Positions 1 through 10,100 of a DNA stretch of 64,000 nt are shown in pieces (position 1 is the first letter of the stretch; each line of letters opens with the position of its first letter). Source of the DNA: Hyphomicrobiales bacterium (lineage in GTDB: Bacteria > Pseudomonadota > Alphaproteobacteria > Rhizobiales > Rhizobiaceae). The notes below the pieces were generated by a model. It had not been told where the DNA came from, did no database searches, and saw nothing but the letters and a program-made list of their open reading frames with translations. The position numbers were made by a program, and so were the translations under genes. Location of the stretch: contig UBQW01000013.1 in the NCBI GenBank assembly GCA_900467745.1, forward strand, positions 1-64,000. The letters run 5' to 3'.

Positions 1-349
1 CCCCTGCCCCGACAAGGATCAGGATGTCGGCAACTCGGTCCGGAAACTCGTTCCAAAACGGCCCATCGGCCGCCCCCTTCCCGCCCTCGACCGCGACCAT
101 GCCGTCGAAGAGATTGCAGAGCAGCCGTAGCTGGCAAAAGAGCGCGGCTGCGACGAAAAAGGGCGCCTGCGCCCAGCCCGTCCGATATCCCGACAGAAAG
201 AACGCGCCGCCGGCGAGTGCTGCCGCGATCATGCTTGCCTGCGAGATCTGGTTGGGCGTGATTGATTTCGACGCCAGCCATTGCGCAATCGAACGCGCCC
301 AGTGCGTGTCGCGGCTCGCCAGCGGCCTGCGGTCACCTGTTTCGGTCAT
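1..349 (-). CDS. CDP-alcohol phosphatidyltransferase family protein (partial, C-terminus off the left edge)
   Basis: The first 116 residues are present, starting at ATG 349. Integral-membrane enzymes of this family move a phosphatidyl or similar group from a CDP-alcohol to a second alcohol. The CDP-binding region is visible at residues 79-108: N-L-F-D-G at 79-83, then a G, then D104 and D108. This fits the DxxDG...G...D...D signature, except that the first Asp is Asn and the Asp after the Gly is also Asn. Hydrophobic stretches lie near residues 38-54 and 62-76. It overlaps the upstream small membrane gene by 17 nt, so it is last in a coupled phospholipid operon. The acceptor alcohol cannot be read from this fragment. 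Confidence 0.8.
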   Translation of the reverse strand, partial: MTETGDRRPLASRDTHWARSIAQWLASKSITPNQISQASMIAAALAGGAFFLSGYRTGWAQAPFFVAAALFCQLRLLCNLFDGMVAVEGGKGAADGPFWNEFPDRVADILILVGAG

Positions 350-737
350 GCCCGCTCCCCTTCCGGTACAGTGAATAATTGTAGATCGCCGCATAGCTGG
401 TCGAGACCGCCAGCGGCAGCGCGATCGTTTTCAGAATTTCGGGCGTGCCGCTCAACGCGTGGATGGTCGCCAGAATGGCGCTCGATGCCAGGCAGGCAAT
501 GAGCGGCGGCGCCCAGAGGGCTCGCGTTCCATTCATCCGGCGTGACAGCTGCTCGACCGCGGTCTTGAGAAACAGCGTCAGGCAGGCGGACAATGCGCCC
601 TGGACGAGACCTGCAAGCAGAAAGCGGCCGGGCGGGTAATCCCGGTTGGCAAACATCGCCCAGCCGCCCATCGCGCAGAAGGCGAATGCGACATGGGTGA
701 TGCTGTTGCCCGCGATGCGCCGCAGCCGCGTGGTCAT
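333..737 (-). CDS. Small integral membrane protein in phospholipid operon
   Basis: A 134-residue protein starting at ATG 737, which overlaps the stop of the CdsA-like gene as ATGA, so it is translationally coupled. It has about four hydrophobic segments (near residues 12-30, 40-58, 74-92 and 100-122) separated by short charged loops. I do not recognise the family. Its position between a CdsA-like cytidylyltransferase and a CDP-alcohol phosphatidyltransferase suggests a role in the same lipid step, perhaps as a partner subunit or a transporter of the lipid made; that is inference from context only. Longer upstream in-frame starts would lie inside the cdsA-like gene and are unlikely. Confidence 0.7.
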   Translation of the reverse strand: MTTRLRRIAGNSITHVAFAFCAMGGWAMFANRDYPPGRFLLAGLVQGALSACLTLFLKTAVEQLSRRMNGTRALWAPPLIACLASSAILATIHALSGTPEILKTIALPLAVSTSYAAIYNYSLYRKGSGHDRNR

Positions 738-1684
738 GTGGCCGACCACCAGTAGCGGACAAGATGGAAGAAGATCGGTGCGGAAAAGACGACGGAATCG
801 AGCCGGTCGATCAGGCCGCCATGGCCCTCGATCAGGTTGCCCCAATCCTTGACCCCGCGGTCGCGTTTGATCGCCGACATCACCAATCCGCCGAAGAAGC
901 CCATCATGGTGATGATGAAAGCCAGCAGCCCGGCCTGGAAGGGCGTGAACGGCGTGATCCACCACAGGCCGGCACCGATCAGCGTGGCGCTGGCAACGCC
1001 GCCGACAAAGCCCTCGACGGTCTTGGAGGGCGACAGCTTCGGGGCGATCTTGGTGCGGCCGAAAAGCTTGCCCCAGACATATTGGAGCACATCGCTCAGC
1101 TGCACGATGATGACGAGGAAGGCGATGAGCAGCACATTGCGGCCCTCATAGCCCGGAATATTAAGCGTCAGCAGCGCGGGCACGTGGGAGGCGCAGAAGA
1201 CGCAGATCATCAGCGCCCATTGTACCTCCGCGATCCGATCGAGAAAGCGCTCGGTATCGCCGCGCAGCACCGAGATGATCGGCATCAGCAGGAAGGCATA
1301 GACGGGAATGAAGATCGCGAAGATACCGTATTGCTTCGTCCAGAGCAGGAAATACTGCAGCGGCAGCACAACGAAGAAGGCGGTCGCCAGCGCCCAGTGA
1401 TCGGCGCGCTTTGTGTGCGTTAGAGTGATGAACTCGCGCAGCGCCGCGAACGAGCAGAAGCCGAAGAGGATAAGGATGCCAACCCGGCCGATCATGAAGG
1501 CGATGCCGATCAGGATCGCCATCACCCACCACGCCTTGATGCGCGCGTTGAGGTTTTCGATCGAGGCGTTGGCGCCATCGGGCGAGAGGCGGCGCTGCAG
1601 CACATAGCCGACCGCGGATGCGACGACGAGCACCGCGAGAATGCCAAGGACGAGCGTGAGGAGGTCGGAATTGGCCGTGTTCAT
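734..1684 (-). CDS. Phosphatidate cytidylyltransferase (CdsA family)
   Basis: A 316-residue polytopic membrane protein of the family that makes CDP-diacylglycerol from phosphatidate and CTP. The CdsA signature is near the C-terminus (about residues 267-294): S-A-I-K-R-D-R-G-V-K-D-W, then H-G-G-L-I-D-R-L-D. The K-D and D-R-x-D acidic residues that bind metal are intact. About eight hydrophobic segments precede it. It overlaps the upstream acyltransferase by 4 nt (ATGA) and the downstream membrane gene in the same way. Most rhizobia carry the housekeeping cdsA in the uppS-dxr-bamA region, so this operon copy is probably a second, specialised CdsA; that is inference. Confidence 0.88.
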   Translation of the reverse strand: MNTANSDLLTLVLGILAVLVVASAVGYVLQRRLSPDGANASIENLNARIKAWWVMAILIGIAFMIGRVGILILFGFCSFAALREFITLTHTKRADHWALATAFFVVLPLQYFLLWTKQYGIFAIFIPVYAFLLMPIISVLRGDTERFLDRIAEVQWALMICVFCASHVPALLTLNIPGYEGRNVLLIAFLVIIVQLSDVLQYVWGKLFGRTKIAPKLSPSKTVEGFVGGVASATLIGAGLWWITPFTPFQAGLLAFIITMMGFFGGLVMSAIKRDRGVKDWGNLIEGHGGLIDRLDSVVFSAPIFFHLVRYWWSAT

Positions 1685-2352
1685 TCGCTACCGCCTGGCT
1701 GTTTTGGAGAGAGATCGAGAAGGGCTGTCCGCGCCCGATCAAGAAATGCCTGCTTGTCTTCGGCCGGGTGCATTTGCATCGGCTCTCCGAAGGTGACGGT
1801 GCAGATCAGCGGGATCGGGACGATCTCGCCCTTCGGCATGACGCGGTTGAGATTGTTGATCCAGACGGGGACGAGGCGGATATCCGGACGCGCTGAGGCG
1901 AGATGGAAAAGCCCGCTCTTGAACGGCAGCAACGACGCCTCCGTCAGATTGCGGGTTCCCTCCGGAAAGAGAATGAGCGAGGAGCCGGCATCCAGCGCAT
2001 TCGCCATCACCTCGATCGGGTCGCTGGTCCGCTTATCCCGCTCGCGCTCGATCAGCACAGCGTCGAAGACATCTCTGCCTATAAAGCGGGTGATCGCGGA
2101 TTTCAGCCAGTATTCGGCCCCCGCCACCGGGCGCGTGGACCGTCGCAGGCGGGGCGGCAGAACGGCCCAGACCAGAATGAAATCGCCATGGCTCGAATGA
2201 TTGGCGAAATAGATGCACGTGTCCGTTGTCGGGCCGTCGCTTGTCCAAATGGCGCGCACGGCCGTTATGGCGCGCGCAAACAGAACGATGGCCGTCGCCA
2301 CAGGCCCCGCGATCATCTTCAGTACCAAATCGATCCCCCATCCACCTGACAC
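1681..2352 (-). CDS. Lysophospholipid acyltransferase (PlsC-like, 1-acylglycerol-3-phosphate acyltransferase family)
   Basis: A 223-residue acyltransferase starting at GTG 2352. The catalytic HX4D box is at residues 52-57 (N-H-S-S-H-G-D-F) and the substrate-binding F-P-E-G-T-R motif at 129-134. An N-terminal hydrophobic stretch (about 9-28) anchors it to the inner membrane. The family acylates lysophosphatidate to phosphatidate, the substrate of the CdsA-like enzyme encoded immediately downstream with a 4-nt overlap. Gene order therefore matches pathway order: acyltransferase, cytidylyltransferase, membrane protein, head-group transferase. The native substrate could be another lysolipid. Confidence 0.87.
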   Translation of the reverse strand: MSGGWGIDLVLKMIAGPVATAIVLFARAITAVRAIWTSDGPTTDTCIYFANHSSHGDFILVWAVLPPRLRRSTRPVAGAEYWLKSAITRFIGRDVFDAVLIERERDKRTSDPIEVMANALDAGSSLILFPEGTRNLTEASLLPFKSGLFHLASARPDIRLVPVWINNLNRVMPKGEIVPIPLICTVTFGEPMQMHPAEDKQAFLDRARTALLDLSPKQPGGSE

Positions 2353-2543
2353 ACATAAGATGTGTAGCCGTGTTTAAGGCGGATCAGAAGCCCCCGGCTT
2401 CGCGCAACCGCTGGCAAGTCGCGACCATCCCGGCACAACGCGTCAGATCGTGGAGGAAAGCGTTAACCATGCTTCGGTAGGAATGATGTCGAACACAACG
2501 GAACGAATCGATGTCGGTAAACACAAGCAAGAGTTTGAAGGCC

Positions 2544-2825
2544 ATGACCACAAGTGAAATCGTCCTTTTTCCTGTGGCTTCGCGCGCCGGCGACATCGAT
2601 CGCAGCGCGGCCGAACTCGAGCGCCTGCATGGTGCCGATGCCGTTCAATACTGGAAGACCGAATGCCGGCGTCTGGCGAGCGAACTCGAATCGCTCGGCC
2701 TGCCAGAGGCGGAAGTTCGCCATCAGGTCATGGTTTTCCAGGCCGAGGTGCAGCAGGCCCTCGTGCAGCGCTCGCAGTCGCGGGCGATTTCGCAGAGCCG
2801 CAGCGGACGCGCGCTGAAGCGGTAA
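2544..2825 (+). CDS. DUF6074 family small protein
   Basis: A 93-residue soluble protein from ATG 2544. An alternative in-frame ATG at 2511 would add 11 residues, but family members usually begin just before the conserved I-V-L-F-P-V segment, so the shorter start is preferred. The body is mainly alpha-helical: an E-L-E-R-L-H helix, then Y-W-K-T-E-C-R-R-L-A-S-E-L, then a Gln/Val-rich helix, and a basic tail ending K-R. It resembles the small rhizobial proteins grouped as DUF6074, whose function is unknown. It appears to be monocistronic. Confidence 0.65.
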   Translation: MTTSEIVLFPVASRAGDIDRSAAELERLHGADAVQYWKTECRRLASELESLGLPEAEVRHQVMVFQAEVQQALVQRSQSRAISQSRSGRALKR

Positions 2826-2907
2826 GCTGTTCTGTTCTACGGCGTGGTGCTACGGAGCCGAAGCTGCTAGACGCTTGGCCAACCCGCCACGCGAAAAGGA
2901 ATATGCG

Positions 2908-3237
2908 ATGATCCAGCCCACGGCTTCGTTCAAGGACAATCTACAGCTGCTGCCGTCAGTCGAAGGCCTTGCTCGCATCGACATTACCGACCCAGCCGGC
3001 GTCATTGTCGCGACGATCGAAAACCAGCCGGGCAAGCAGGGGTCGCTCGCAGTCTATCAATATCTGCAGCAATGTTTCGGCATCCTCGACAAGCAAGCCG
3101 CAACCTACGCCCTCGACCTTTTCGCCGAGCACACCGCCGACGCGAAAACCCGCCCCGGCGCCCATCCCAACATCGACCGCTTGCTCGATATCATCGGCGG
3201 CGCTGCGCCATTGGGCATTCAGCTTGTTGCTCGGTAA
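2908..3237 (+). CDS. DUF2322 family protein
   Basis: A 109-residue protein starting at ATG 2908, preceded by AAAAGGAAT with good spacing. An upstream in-frame ATG at 2875 would add 11 residues unlike the family. The sequence matches the pattern of DUF2322 as I know it: an N-terminal F-K-D-N-L-Q-L-L-P segment, a central I-E-N-Q-P-G-K-Q-G-S-L-A-V-Y block, and a C-terminal A-E-H-T-A-D-A-K...H-P-N-I-D-R-L block. No signal peptide or membrane segment is visible and no biochemical role is known. Confidence 0.7.
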   Translation: MIQPTASFKDNLQLLPSVEGLARIDITDPAGVIVATIENQPGKQGSLAVYQYLQQCFGILDKQAATYALDLFAEHTADAKTRPGAHPNIDRLLDIIGGAAPLGIQLVAR

Positions 3238-3397
3238 TAGCTCACGGACCCGATAGTTTCCGCTGACCTTCCTGGCTGTTCGCATCCGATTTCCAAGTGG
3301 CGTTAGCGCGTACGGGACCTCGTGATGGGAGCGAGGCCATCGTTTCACGGCTCGTGCAAGAGTGACTCAATAGACACGGCATTGAAGAATCGATGTG

Positions 3398-3419
3398 CGT
3401 CACCACATTTTAAGTGACG
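3398..3419. promoter_or_regulatory. Inverted repeat upstream of the Panacea-domain gene
   Basis: CGTCAC (3398-3403) and GTGACG (3414-3419) form a perfect 6-bp inverted repeat with a 10-bp spacer, 31 bp upstream of the likely start. A TTGAAG at 3382-3387 could be a -35 element. It may be an upstream operator or promoter arm of the toxin-antitoxin unit. This is sequence pattern only. Confidence 0.3.
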
Positions 3420-3431
3420 AGTCAAGGGTTC

Positions 3432-3447
3432 TGTGAGATAGCTCACA
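3432..3447. promoter_or_regulatory. Palindromic operator TGTGA-N6-TCACA at the start of the toxin-antitoxin operon
   Basis: TGTGAGATAGCTCACA is a perfect inverted repeat (TGTGAG / CTCACA with a 4-bp centre) ending two bases before the ATG at 3450. It also fits the CRP-family consensus TGTGA-N6-TCACA exactly. Its position over the leader of a toxin-antitoxin-like operon makes autorepression the simplest role; binding by a CRP-type regulator is the alternative. Confidence 0.5.
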
Positions 3448-3449
3448 AC

Positions 3450-4001
3450 ATGAGAGAGATGATGTTGCGATTTCAGTTTGACGAGAAGAAGGGTGTGGAG
3501 GCGATGACGTACATCGCATCGCGCTGGCCGGACGTCACTGCGTTCTTTGCAGCAAAGATTCTCTTCTTCGCTGAGAAGTATCATCTCAACAGATACGCGC
3601 GACCGATAGTGGCAGATACCTTTATTGCCATGCCTAACGGTCCGGTTCCTTCGACTATATATGACTTTATAAAGGGCCGACTACACAACGCCGGCGACCC
3701 AGAAGCAGTCATTAAAGCATTCTCAGTCGCTCAAGCTCCCTGGCCTAGGGTAAATGCGCTCCGCGACGCAGATACGAGTGTGCTCTCTCAGAGCGATGTG
3801 GAATGCCTGGATGAAGCCATCCAATTCTGCAAGCGTAGGAACTTCGGCACGCTTTCAACCTTAACCCATCAAGAGCGGTCTTGGCTCGAAGCGCCAGCAA
3901 ATGGCGCGATGGACTACGAGGCGATGATCGACGATGACAACCCTGCTCGGCAGGAGATAATCGAAGAGGCAAAGGAATTTGCGGTTTATGGTGTGCTGTG
4001 A
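3450..4001 (+). CDS. Panacea-domain (DUF4065, SocA-like) protein, probable antitoxin
   Basis: The first gene of a two-gene unit, 183 residues from ATG 3450; ATGs at 3459 and 3462 are equally possible, and the upstream GTG at 3414 lies inside an inverted repeat and is unlikely. The N-terminal half carries the Panacea pattern: F-Q-F-D-E-K-K-G-V-E-A-M at the start, then a K-I-L-F-F-A-E-K-Y-H-L helix, then R-P-I-V-A-D-T-F-I-A-M-P-N-G-P-V-P-S. Known Panacea proteins (PanA, SocA) neutralise unrelated toxins encoded beside them. Its stop overlaps the GTG of the next gene (GTGA), so the pair is translationally coupled. Codon use is more AT-rich than in neighbours, suggesting transfer. Confidence 0.75.
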   Translation: MREMMLRFQFDEKKGVEAMTYIASRWPDVTAFFAAKILFFAEKYHLNRYARPIVADTFIAMPNGPVPSTIYDFIKGRLHNAGDPEAVIKAFSVAQAPWPRVNALRDADTSVLSQSDVECLDEAIQFCKRRNFGTLSTLTHQERSWLEAPANGAMDYEAMIDDDNPARQEIIEEAKEFAVYGVL

Positions 4002-4366
4002 TTGTAGGCTCGGTCTACATCGTCAACACCACGCTTGCGCGCCCGGCAAAGGACAAGATTACGCTTTGCGTTTGCGCTGCCGATAACCTATTTTTCTGGA
4101 TTAACACCAACGCCCGTAAACATGGCGTCGGGCAATTCCAATTGAGCGCAGCTGATCACCAAGCTCTAACTCACGACTGTTTTCTTGACTGCTCAAGGCT
4201 CACCACATTTCTAGGGCATGAGCTCAGAGCCGCCCAAGATCGGGGCGTTATCTCCTCCCAGCTAGCAAAAGCTATCGTGGAGTTTCTGGTCGCCAATCCT
4301 CCTAAGACTCTGCCACCTGCCCATGTGGAGTTGGCAATTGAAAACCTTCAAACTCTCTGCAAGTGA
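3998..4366 (+). CDS. Probable toxin partner of the Panacea antitoxin (unassigned, PemK/MazF-like N-terminus)
   Basis: A 122-residue protein starting at GTG 3998, overlapping the antitoxin stop by 4 nt. The N-terminus is strand-rich (G-S-V-Y-I-V-N-T-T then K-D-K-I-T-L-C-V-C), followed by L-F-F-W-I-N-T and a D-C-F-L-D-C-S-R-L segment, then helices. This looks like a small beta-barrel of the PemK/MazF kind, but I cannot confirm the fold and see no certain catalytic residues. The toxin role rests mainly on coupling to a Panacea-domain gene. Base composition is AT-rich like its partner. The +1 frame stays open past the stop to 4424 with protein-like sequence, so the C-terminus may have suffered a frameshift. 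Confidence 0.6.
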   Translation: MIVGSVYIVNTTLARPAKDKITLCVCAADNLFFWINTNARKHGVGQFQLSAADHQALTHDCFLDCSRLTTFLGHELRAAQDRGVISSQLAKAIVEFLVANPPKTLPPAHVELAIENLQTLCK

Positions 4367-4500
4367 CATCGCCGCGACGCAGGAGAGTAAGCGGCTTGTC
4401 AAGGCATGCTTCGATGCTGCCTGACTAGTGTCTGCACAGGCGTTGGAAATCAAAGGATATCAGTAAGCCGCGGGTAAACCTTGCGATCCAAAGACCAGTA

Positions 4501-4590
4501 TGGCGGAGAGGGTGGGATTTGAACCCACGGTACCCTTGCAGGCACGCCGCATTTCGAGTGCGGTACATTCAACCACTCTGCCACCTCTCC
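4501..4590 (-). tRNA. tRNA-Ser (anticodon CGA)
   Basis: On the minus strand the acceptor arms GGAGAGG (4584-4590) and CCTCTCC (4505-4511) pair over 7 bp, with discriminator G and an encoded CCA at 4501-4503. The anticodon stem CCGCA/TGCGG encloses a loop containing CGA, which reads UCG serine codons. A long variable arm, as expected for tRNA-Ser, and a T-arm with GTTCAAATC are present. The 3' end faces the toxin-antitoxin unit. Confidence 0.97.
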
Positions 4591-4902
4591 GCGGTCTGGT
4601 TGACGCCGTTAGGCGCGGGCTGTCTCATAGCGAGAGTTTGGCGGGCTGGCAAGTCGTAATCTCAAGCCATTTCATCCTTTTGTCATCCTTTTACCTTGAC
4701 AGTTTTTTTATGCTCGCGTATCTGCGCAACCCAATAGGTGTGGATAAGTCCGCGCCTTGTCCGCCCCGCGCCCGCGTGGGGCATCACCGGCAGCCAGAAT
4801 TCCTGGGCAAAAGCCCTGAAATCCCTGCTTAACATCGACTGATAAAAAGACGGCCACCTGTTTGATGCGGGGCGAGCCGGAACGAACATGAAAGGATAAA
4901 AA
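4591..4902 (+). promoter_or_regulatory. rplU-rpmA leader region with sigma70-type promoter
   Basis: This 312-bp stretch between the tRNA and rplU has no credible gene. TTGACA (4696-4701), a 17-bp spacer and TATCTG (4719-4724) form a good housekeeping promoter about 180 bp upstream of rplU, leaving a leader long enough for folding-based control. The rplU ribosome site is AAAGGAT just before ATG 4903. Confidence 0.6.
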
Positions 4903-5220
4903 ATGTTCGCAGTCATCAAGACCGGCGGTAAGCAGTACCGTGTGGCAGCAAACGACGTGCTGACCATCGAGAAGCTTGAAGTCACTGCTGGCGAATCGAT
5001 CGAATTCACCGAAGTCCTCGTAATCGGCGAAGGCGCCGATGCCGCGATCGGTGCTCCCTTCGTCAAGGGCGCGTCCGTCAAGGCCGAAGTCGTCGAGCAC
5101 AACCGCGGCAAGAAGGTCATCGCCTTCAAGAAGCGCCGTCGTCAGAACTCGAAGCGCTCGCGCGGCCATCGCCAGCACCACACCGTTGTCCGTATCACGG
5201 ACATCGTGGCTGCTAAGTAA
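4903..5220 (+). CDS. rplU: 50S ribosomal protein L21
   Basis: A 105-residue L21, starting at ATG 4903 behind AAAGGATAAAAA. The N-terminus [13 protein letters not shown] and the basic C-terminal block [10 protein letters not shown] with G-H-R-Q are the family hallmarks. L21 binds 23S rRNA and contacts L20. It is followed after 34 bp by rpmA, the usual operon partner, and the two end at a strong terminator at 5592-5628. Confidence 0.98.
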   Translation: MFAVIKTGGKQYRVAANDVLTIEKLEVTAGESIEFTEVLVIGEGADAAIGAPFVKGASVKAEVVEHNRGKKVIAFKKRRRQNSKRSRGHRQHHTVVRITDIVAAK

Positions 5221-5254
5221 GATCACGGGACTTAAGGTTTAAAGGAGAACTCCA

Positions 5255-5524
5255 ATGGCACACAAAAAAGCTGGCGGTTCGTCGCGCAACGGCCGCGATT
5301 CTGAATCCAAGCGCCTTGGCGTGAAGAAGTTCGGTGGCGAGAACGTCATCGCAGGCAACATTATCGTGCGTCAGCGCGGTACGCAGTGGCACCCGGGTTC
5401 CAACGTCGGCCTCGGCAAGGATCACACGATCTTTGCTCTCACCGCCGGCAATGTGAACTACCGTACGAAGGCCAACGGCCGCGTATACGTATCCGTGATG
5501 CCGAAAGCGGAAGCAGCGGAATAA
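5255..5524 (+). CDS. rpmA: 50S ribosomal protein L27
   Basis: An 89-residue L27, ATG 5255 with AAAGGAG upstream. It begins [15 protein letters not shown], the flexible N-terminal tail that reaches the peptidyl transferase centre, so no N-terminal pre-sequence (as in Firmicutes) is present. The core [10 protein letters not shown] is intact. Cotranscribed with rplU. Confidence 0.98.
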   Translation: MAHKKAGGSSRNGRDSESKRLGVKKFGGENVIAGNIIVRQRGTQWHPGSNVGLGKDHTIFALTAGNVNYRTKANGRVYVSVMPKAEAAE

Positions 5525-5591
5525 GCCGGTAGCGCTTTATAGCAGCCGGTGTCTCATCGACCCGGCTGAGCGTATCAGGTTCAGTCAAGAC

Positions 5592-5628
5592 AAAAGGGGA
5601 GATGGGGCACCACCCATCTCCCCTTTTT
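5592..5628 (+). terminator. Rho-independent terminator of rplU-rpmA
   Basis: AAAAGGGGAGATGGG and CCCATCTCCCCTTTTT form a near-perfect long stem around a GCACCA-type loop, followed by T residues. Confidence 0.92.
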
Positions 5629-5653
5629 CTTTACCCTCAAGGAGGACTGAACC

Positions 5654-6286
5654 ATGCAAGGCGAATTGTTACGGAGAGACCAAAGGTCTCCCGAAGAGAG
5701 GCTGCGGCCTGAGCGGTTAAGGACCGATTGCCCTGTCTTACTGTCGGAAAGGCTCGTCATGCGCGCGCCCCACGAAGAAGATATCGACGCCCTTGCCCAT
5801 CTCGCCAACAACGCCAAAGTCGCCACAATGGTGTCGCGCATGCCGCACCCGTATACGGCCAATGATGCCGCCGACTTCGTGCGACGCACGAAAAATGGCG
5901 AGATTGGCAAGTGCGTCTATGCGATTACCAAAGCCGAAAACGGCGCCTTTATAGGTTGCTGCGGTGTCGAGCCGCATCTCGACGGTCGCACCGTCGAGAT
6001 CGGTTACTGGCTAGGCGAGCCCTACTGGAACCAGGGCTTCATGACCGAGGCCTGCCATGCGCTCGTCGACATGGTGTTTCGCACCCGTGAGGATGTCGAC
6101 CAGATCGACGCCCGTTGCCGGGTGATGAACATCGCTTCGCGCCGCGTCATCCAGAAGTGCGGCTTCCAGTTCCAGGGATCGGGGCTTGCCGCCTCGCTGG
6201 CGCTTGGCAGCAACGTGCCGGTCGAATGGTACAGGCTCGACCGCAAGACCTGGATGTCGCTGAGAAGCTGGGGGAGCGTATTATGA
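5654..6286 (+). CDS. GNAT-family N-acetyltransferase (RimJ/RimL type), first of a pair
   Basis: A 210-residue GNAT starting at ATG 5654 with a strong AAGGAGG site upstream. The core runs from the L-S-E-R-L-V-M-R-A-P segment (about residue 33) through the acetyl-CoA loop region I-G-Y-W-L-G-E-P-Y-W-N-Q-G-F-M-T-E-A to the R-V-I-Q-K-C-G-F end motif. RimJ/RimL-type proteins acetylate ribosomal protein N-termini or small molecules; the substrate here is unknown. Its stop overlaps the start of a second GNAT (ATGA). The pair after rpmA is common in Rhizobiales. Confidence 0.87.
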   Translation: MQGELLRRDQRSPEERLRPERLRTDCPVLLSERLVMRAPHEEDIDALAHLANNAKVATMVSRMPHPYTANDAADFVRRTKNGEIGKCVYAITKAENGAFIGCCGVEPHLDGRTVEIGYWLGEPYWNQGFMTEACHALVDMVFRTREDVDQIDARCRVMNIASRRVIQKCGFQFQGSGLAASLALGSNVPVEWYRLDRKTWMSLRSWGSVL

Positions 6287-6870
6287 GCGCGCTCAGCCTG
6301 GAAAGGCCAAGACCCCAGGTCGCCACCGCCGGCTCGCAGCCGGACATCAAGACCGAGCGGCTTTTCCTGCGGGCGCATCGGCTGAGCGATGCCGATGCGA
6401 TCGCCGAATCGCTGTCCGACTTCGCGGTAACGCGGATGCTGGCACGGGTGCCTGCACCTTATGACCGGCAGGATGCACTCGACTGGCTGGTTCCGGTGAC
6501 GGCGGGCCGGTTGCCGGACTGGCAGATGGCGATCACCAATGGCGATGACGCGCATATCGGCGTGGTGTCGATCGAGCTTCGTCATGGCCGCTGGCATCTC
6601 GGCTACTGGCTGAACCGCTACTACTGGCGGCGCGGCTATATGAGCGAGGCGGTTTCCGCCACGCTCGAGCGCTTCTCGCGGCGCATGCCCGAGACTGTCG
6701 TGCATTCCGGTGTCTTCGCCGACAATCCGGCGTCGCTGAGGCTGCAGGAAAAGATCGGCTTCCGCATGACCGGTTGCAGCGAGGTCTTCAGCTTCGCCCG
6801 AAACACGATGGTCACGCATGTCGAAACCATGCTGAAGCCCGGCGCGTTGCAGCAAAGCAAGGGCGCCTGA
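6283..6870 (+). CDS. GNAT-family N-acetyltransferase, second of a pair
   Basis: A 195-residue GNAT starting at ATG 6283, overlapping the first GNAT by 4 nt. It opens with I-K-T-E-R-L-F-L-R-A-H and has the core L-G-Y-W-L-N-R-Y-Y-W-R-R-G-Y-M-S-E-A, with the R-R-G-Y acetyl-CoA loop better conserved than in its neighbour, then N-P-A-S-L-R-L-Q-E-K-I-G-F. The two genes look like an old tandem duplication with strong divergence. Longer upstream starts would lie inside the first GNAT and are rejected. Substrate unknown. Confidence 0.87.
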   Translation: MSALSLERPRPQVATAGSQPDIKTERLFLRAHRLSDADAIAESLSDFAVTRMLARVPAPYDRQDALDWLVPVTAGRLPDWQMAITNGDDAHIGVVSIELRHGRWHLGYWLNRYYWRRGYMSEAVSATLERFSRRMPETVVHSGVFADNPASLRLQEKIGFRMTGCSEVFSFARNTMVTHVETMLKPGALQQSKGA

Positions 6871-6882
6871 TGAGAAACATGG

Positions 6883-6912
6883 AGGCGCCCCACATTCACC
6901 GGGGCGCCTTCT

Positions 6913-6914
<2 letters not shown>
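6883..6914. terminator. Bidirectional terminator between the GNAT pair and the EEP-family gene
   Basis: GGCGCCCC and GGGGCGCC form an 8-bp GC stem around a 9-nt loop, with a T-rich run on the plus side (TTCTTC) and a few T on the minus side. It lies between convergent genes. Confidence 0.7.

Positions 6915-10092
<3,178 letters not shown>

Positions 10093-10100
<8 letters not shown>

Noticed and set aside
3238..4500. Direct repeats (att sites) marking the toxin-antitoxin unit as a mobile island
   Set aside because: No copy of the tRNA-Ser 3' end was found on the far side, and no integrase or its remnant could be recognised.
4500..4832. A 110-residue open frame on the plus strand beginning A-E-R-V-G-F-E-P-T
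   Set aside because: It is the well-known spurious translation antisense to tRNA-Ser; the tRNA explains the conservation.
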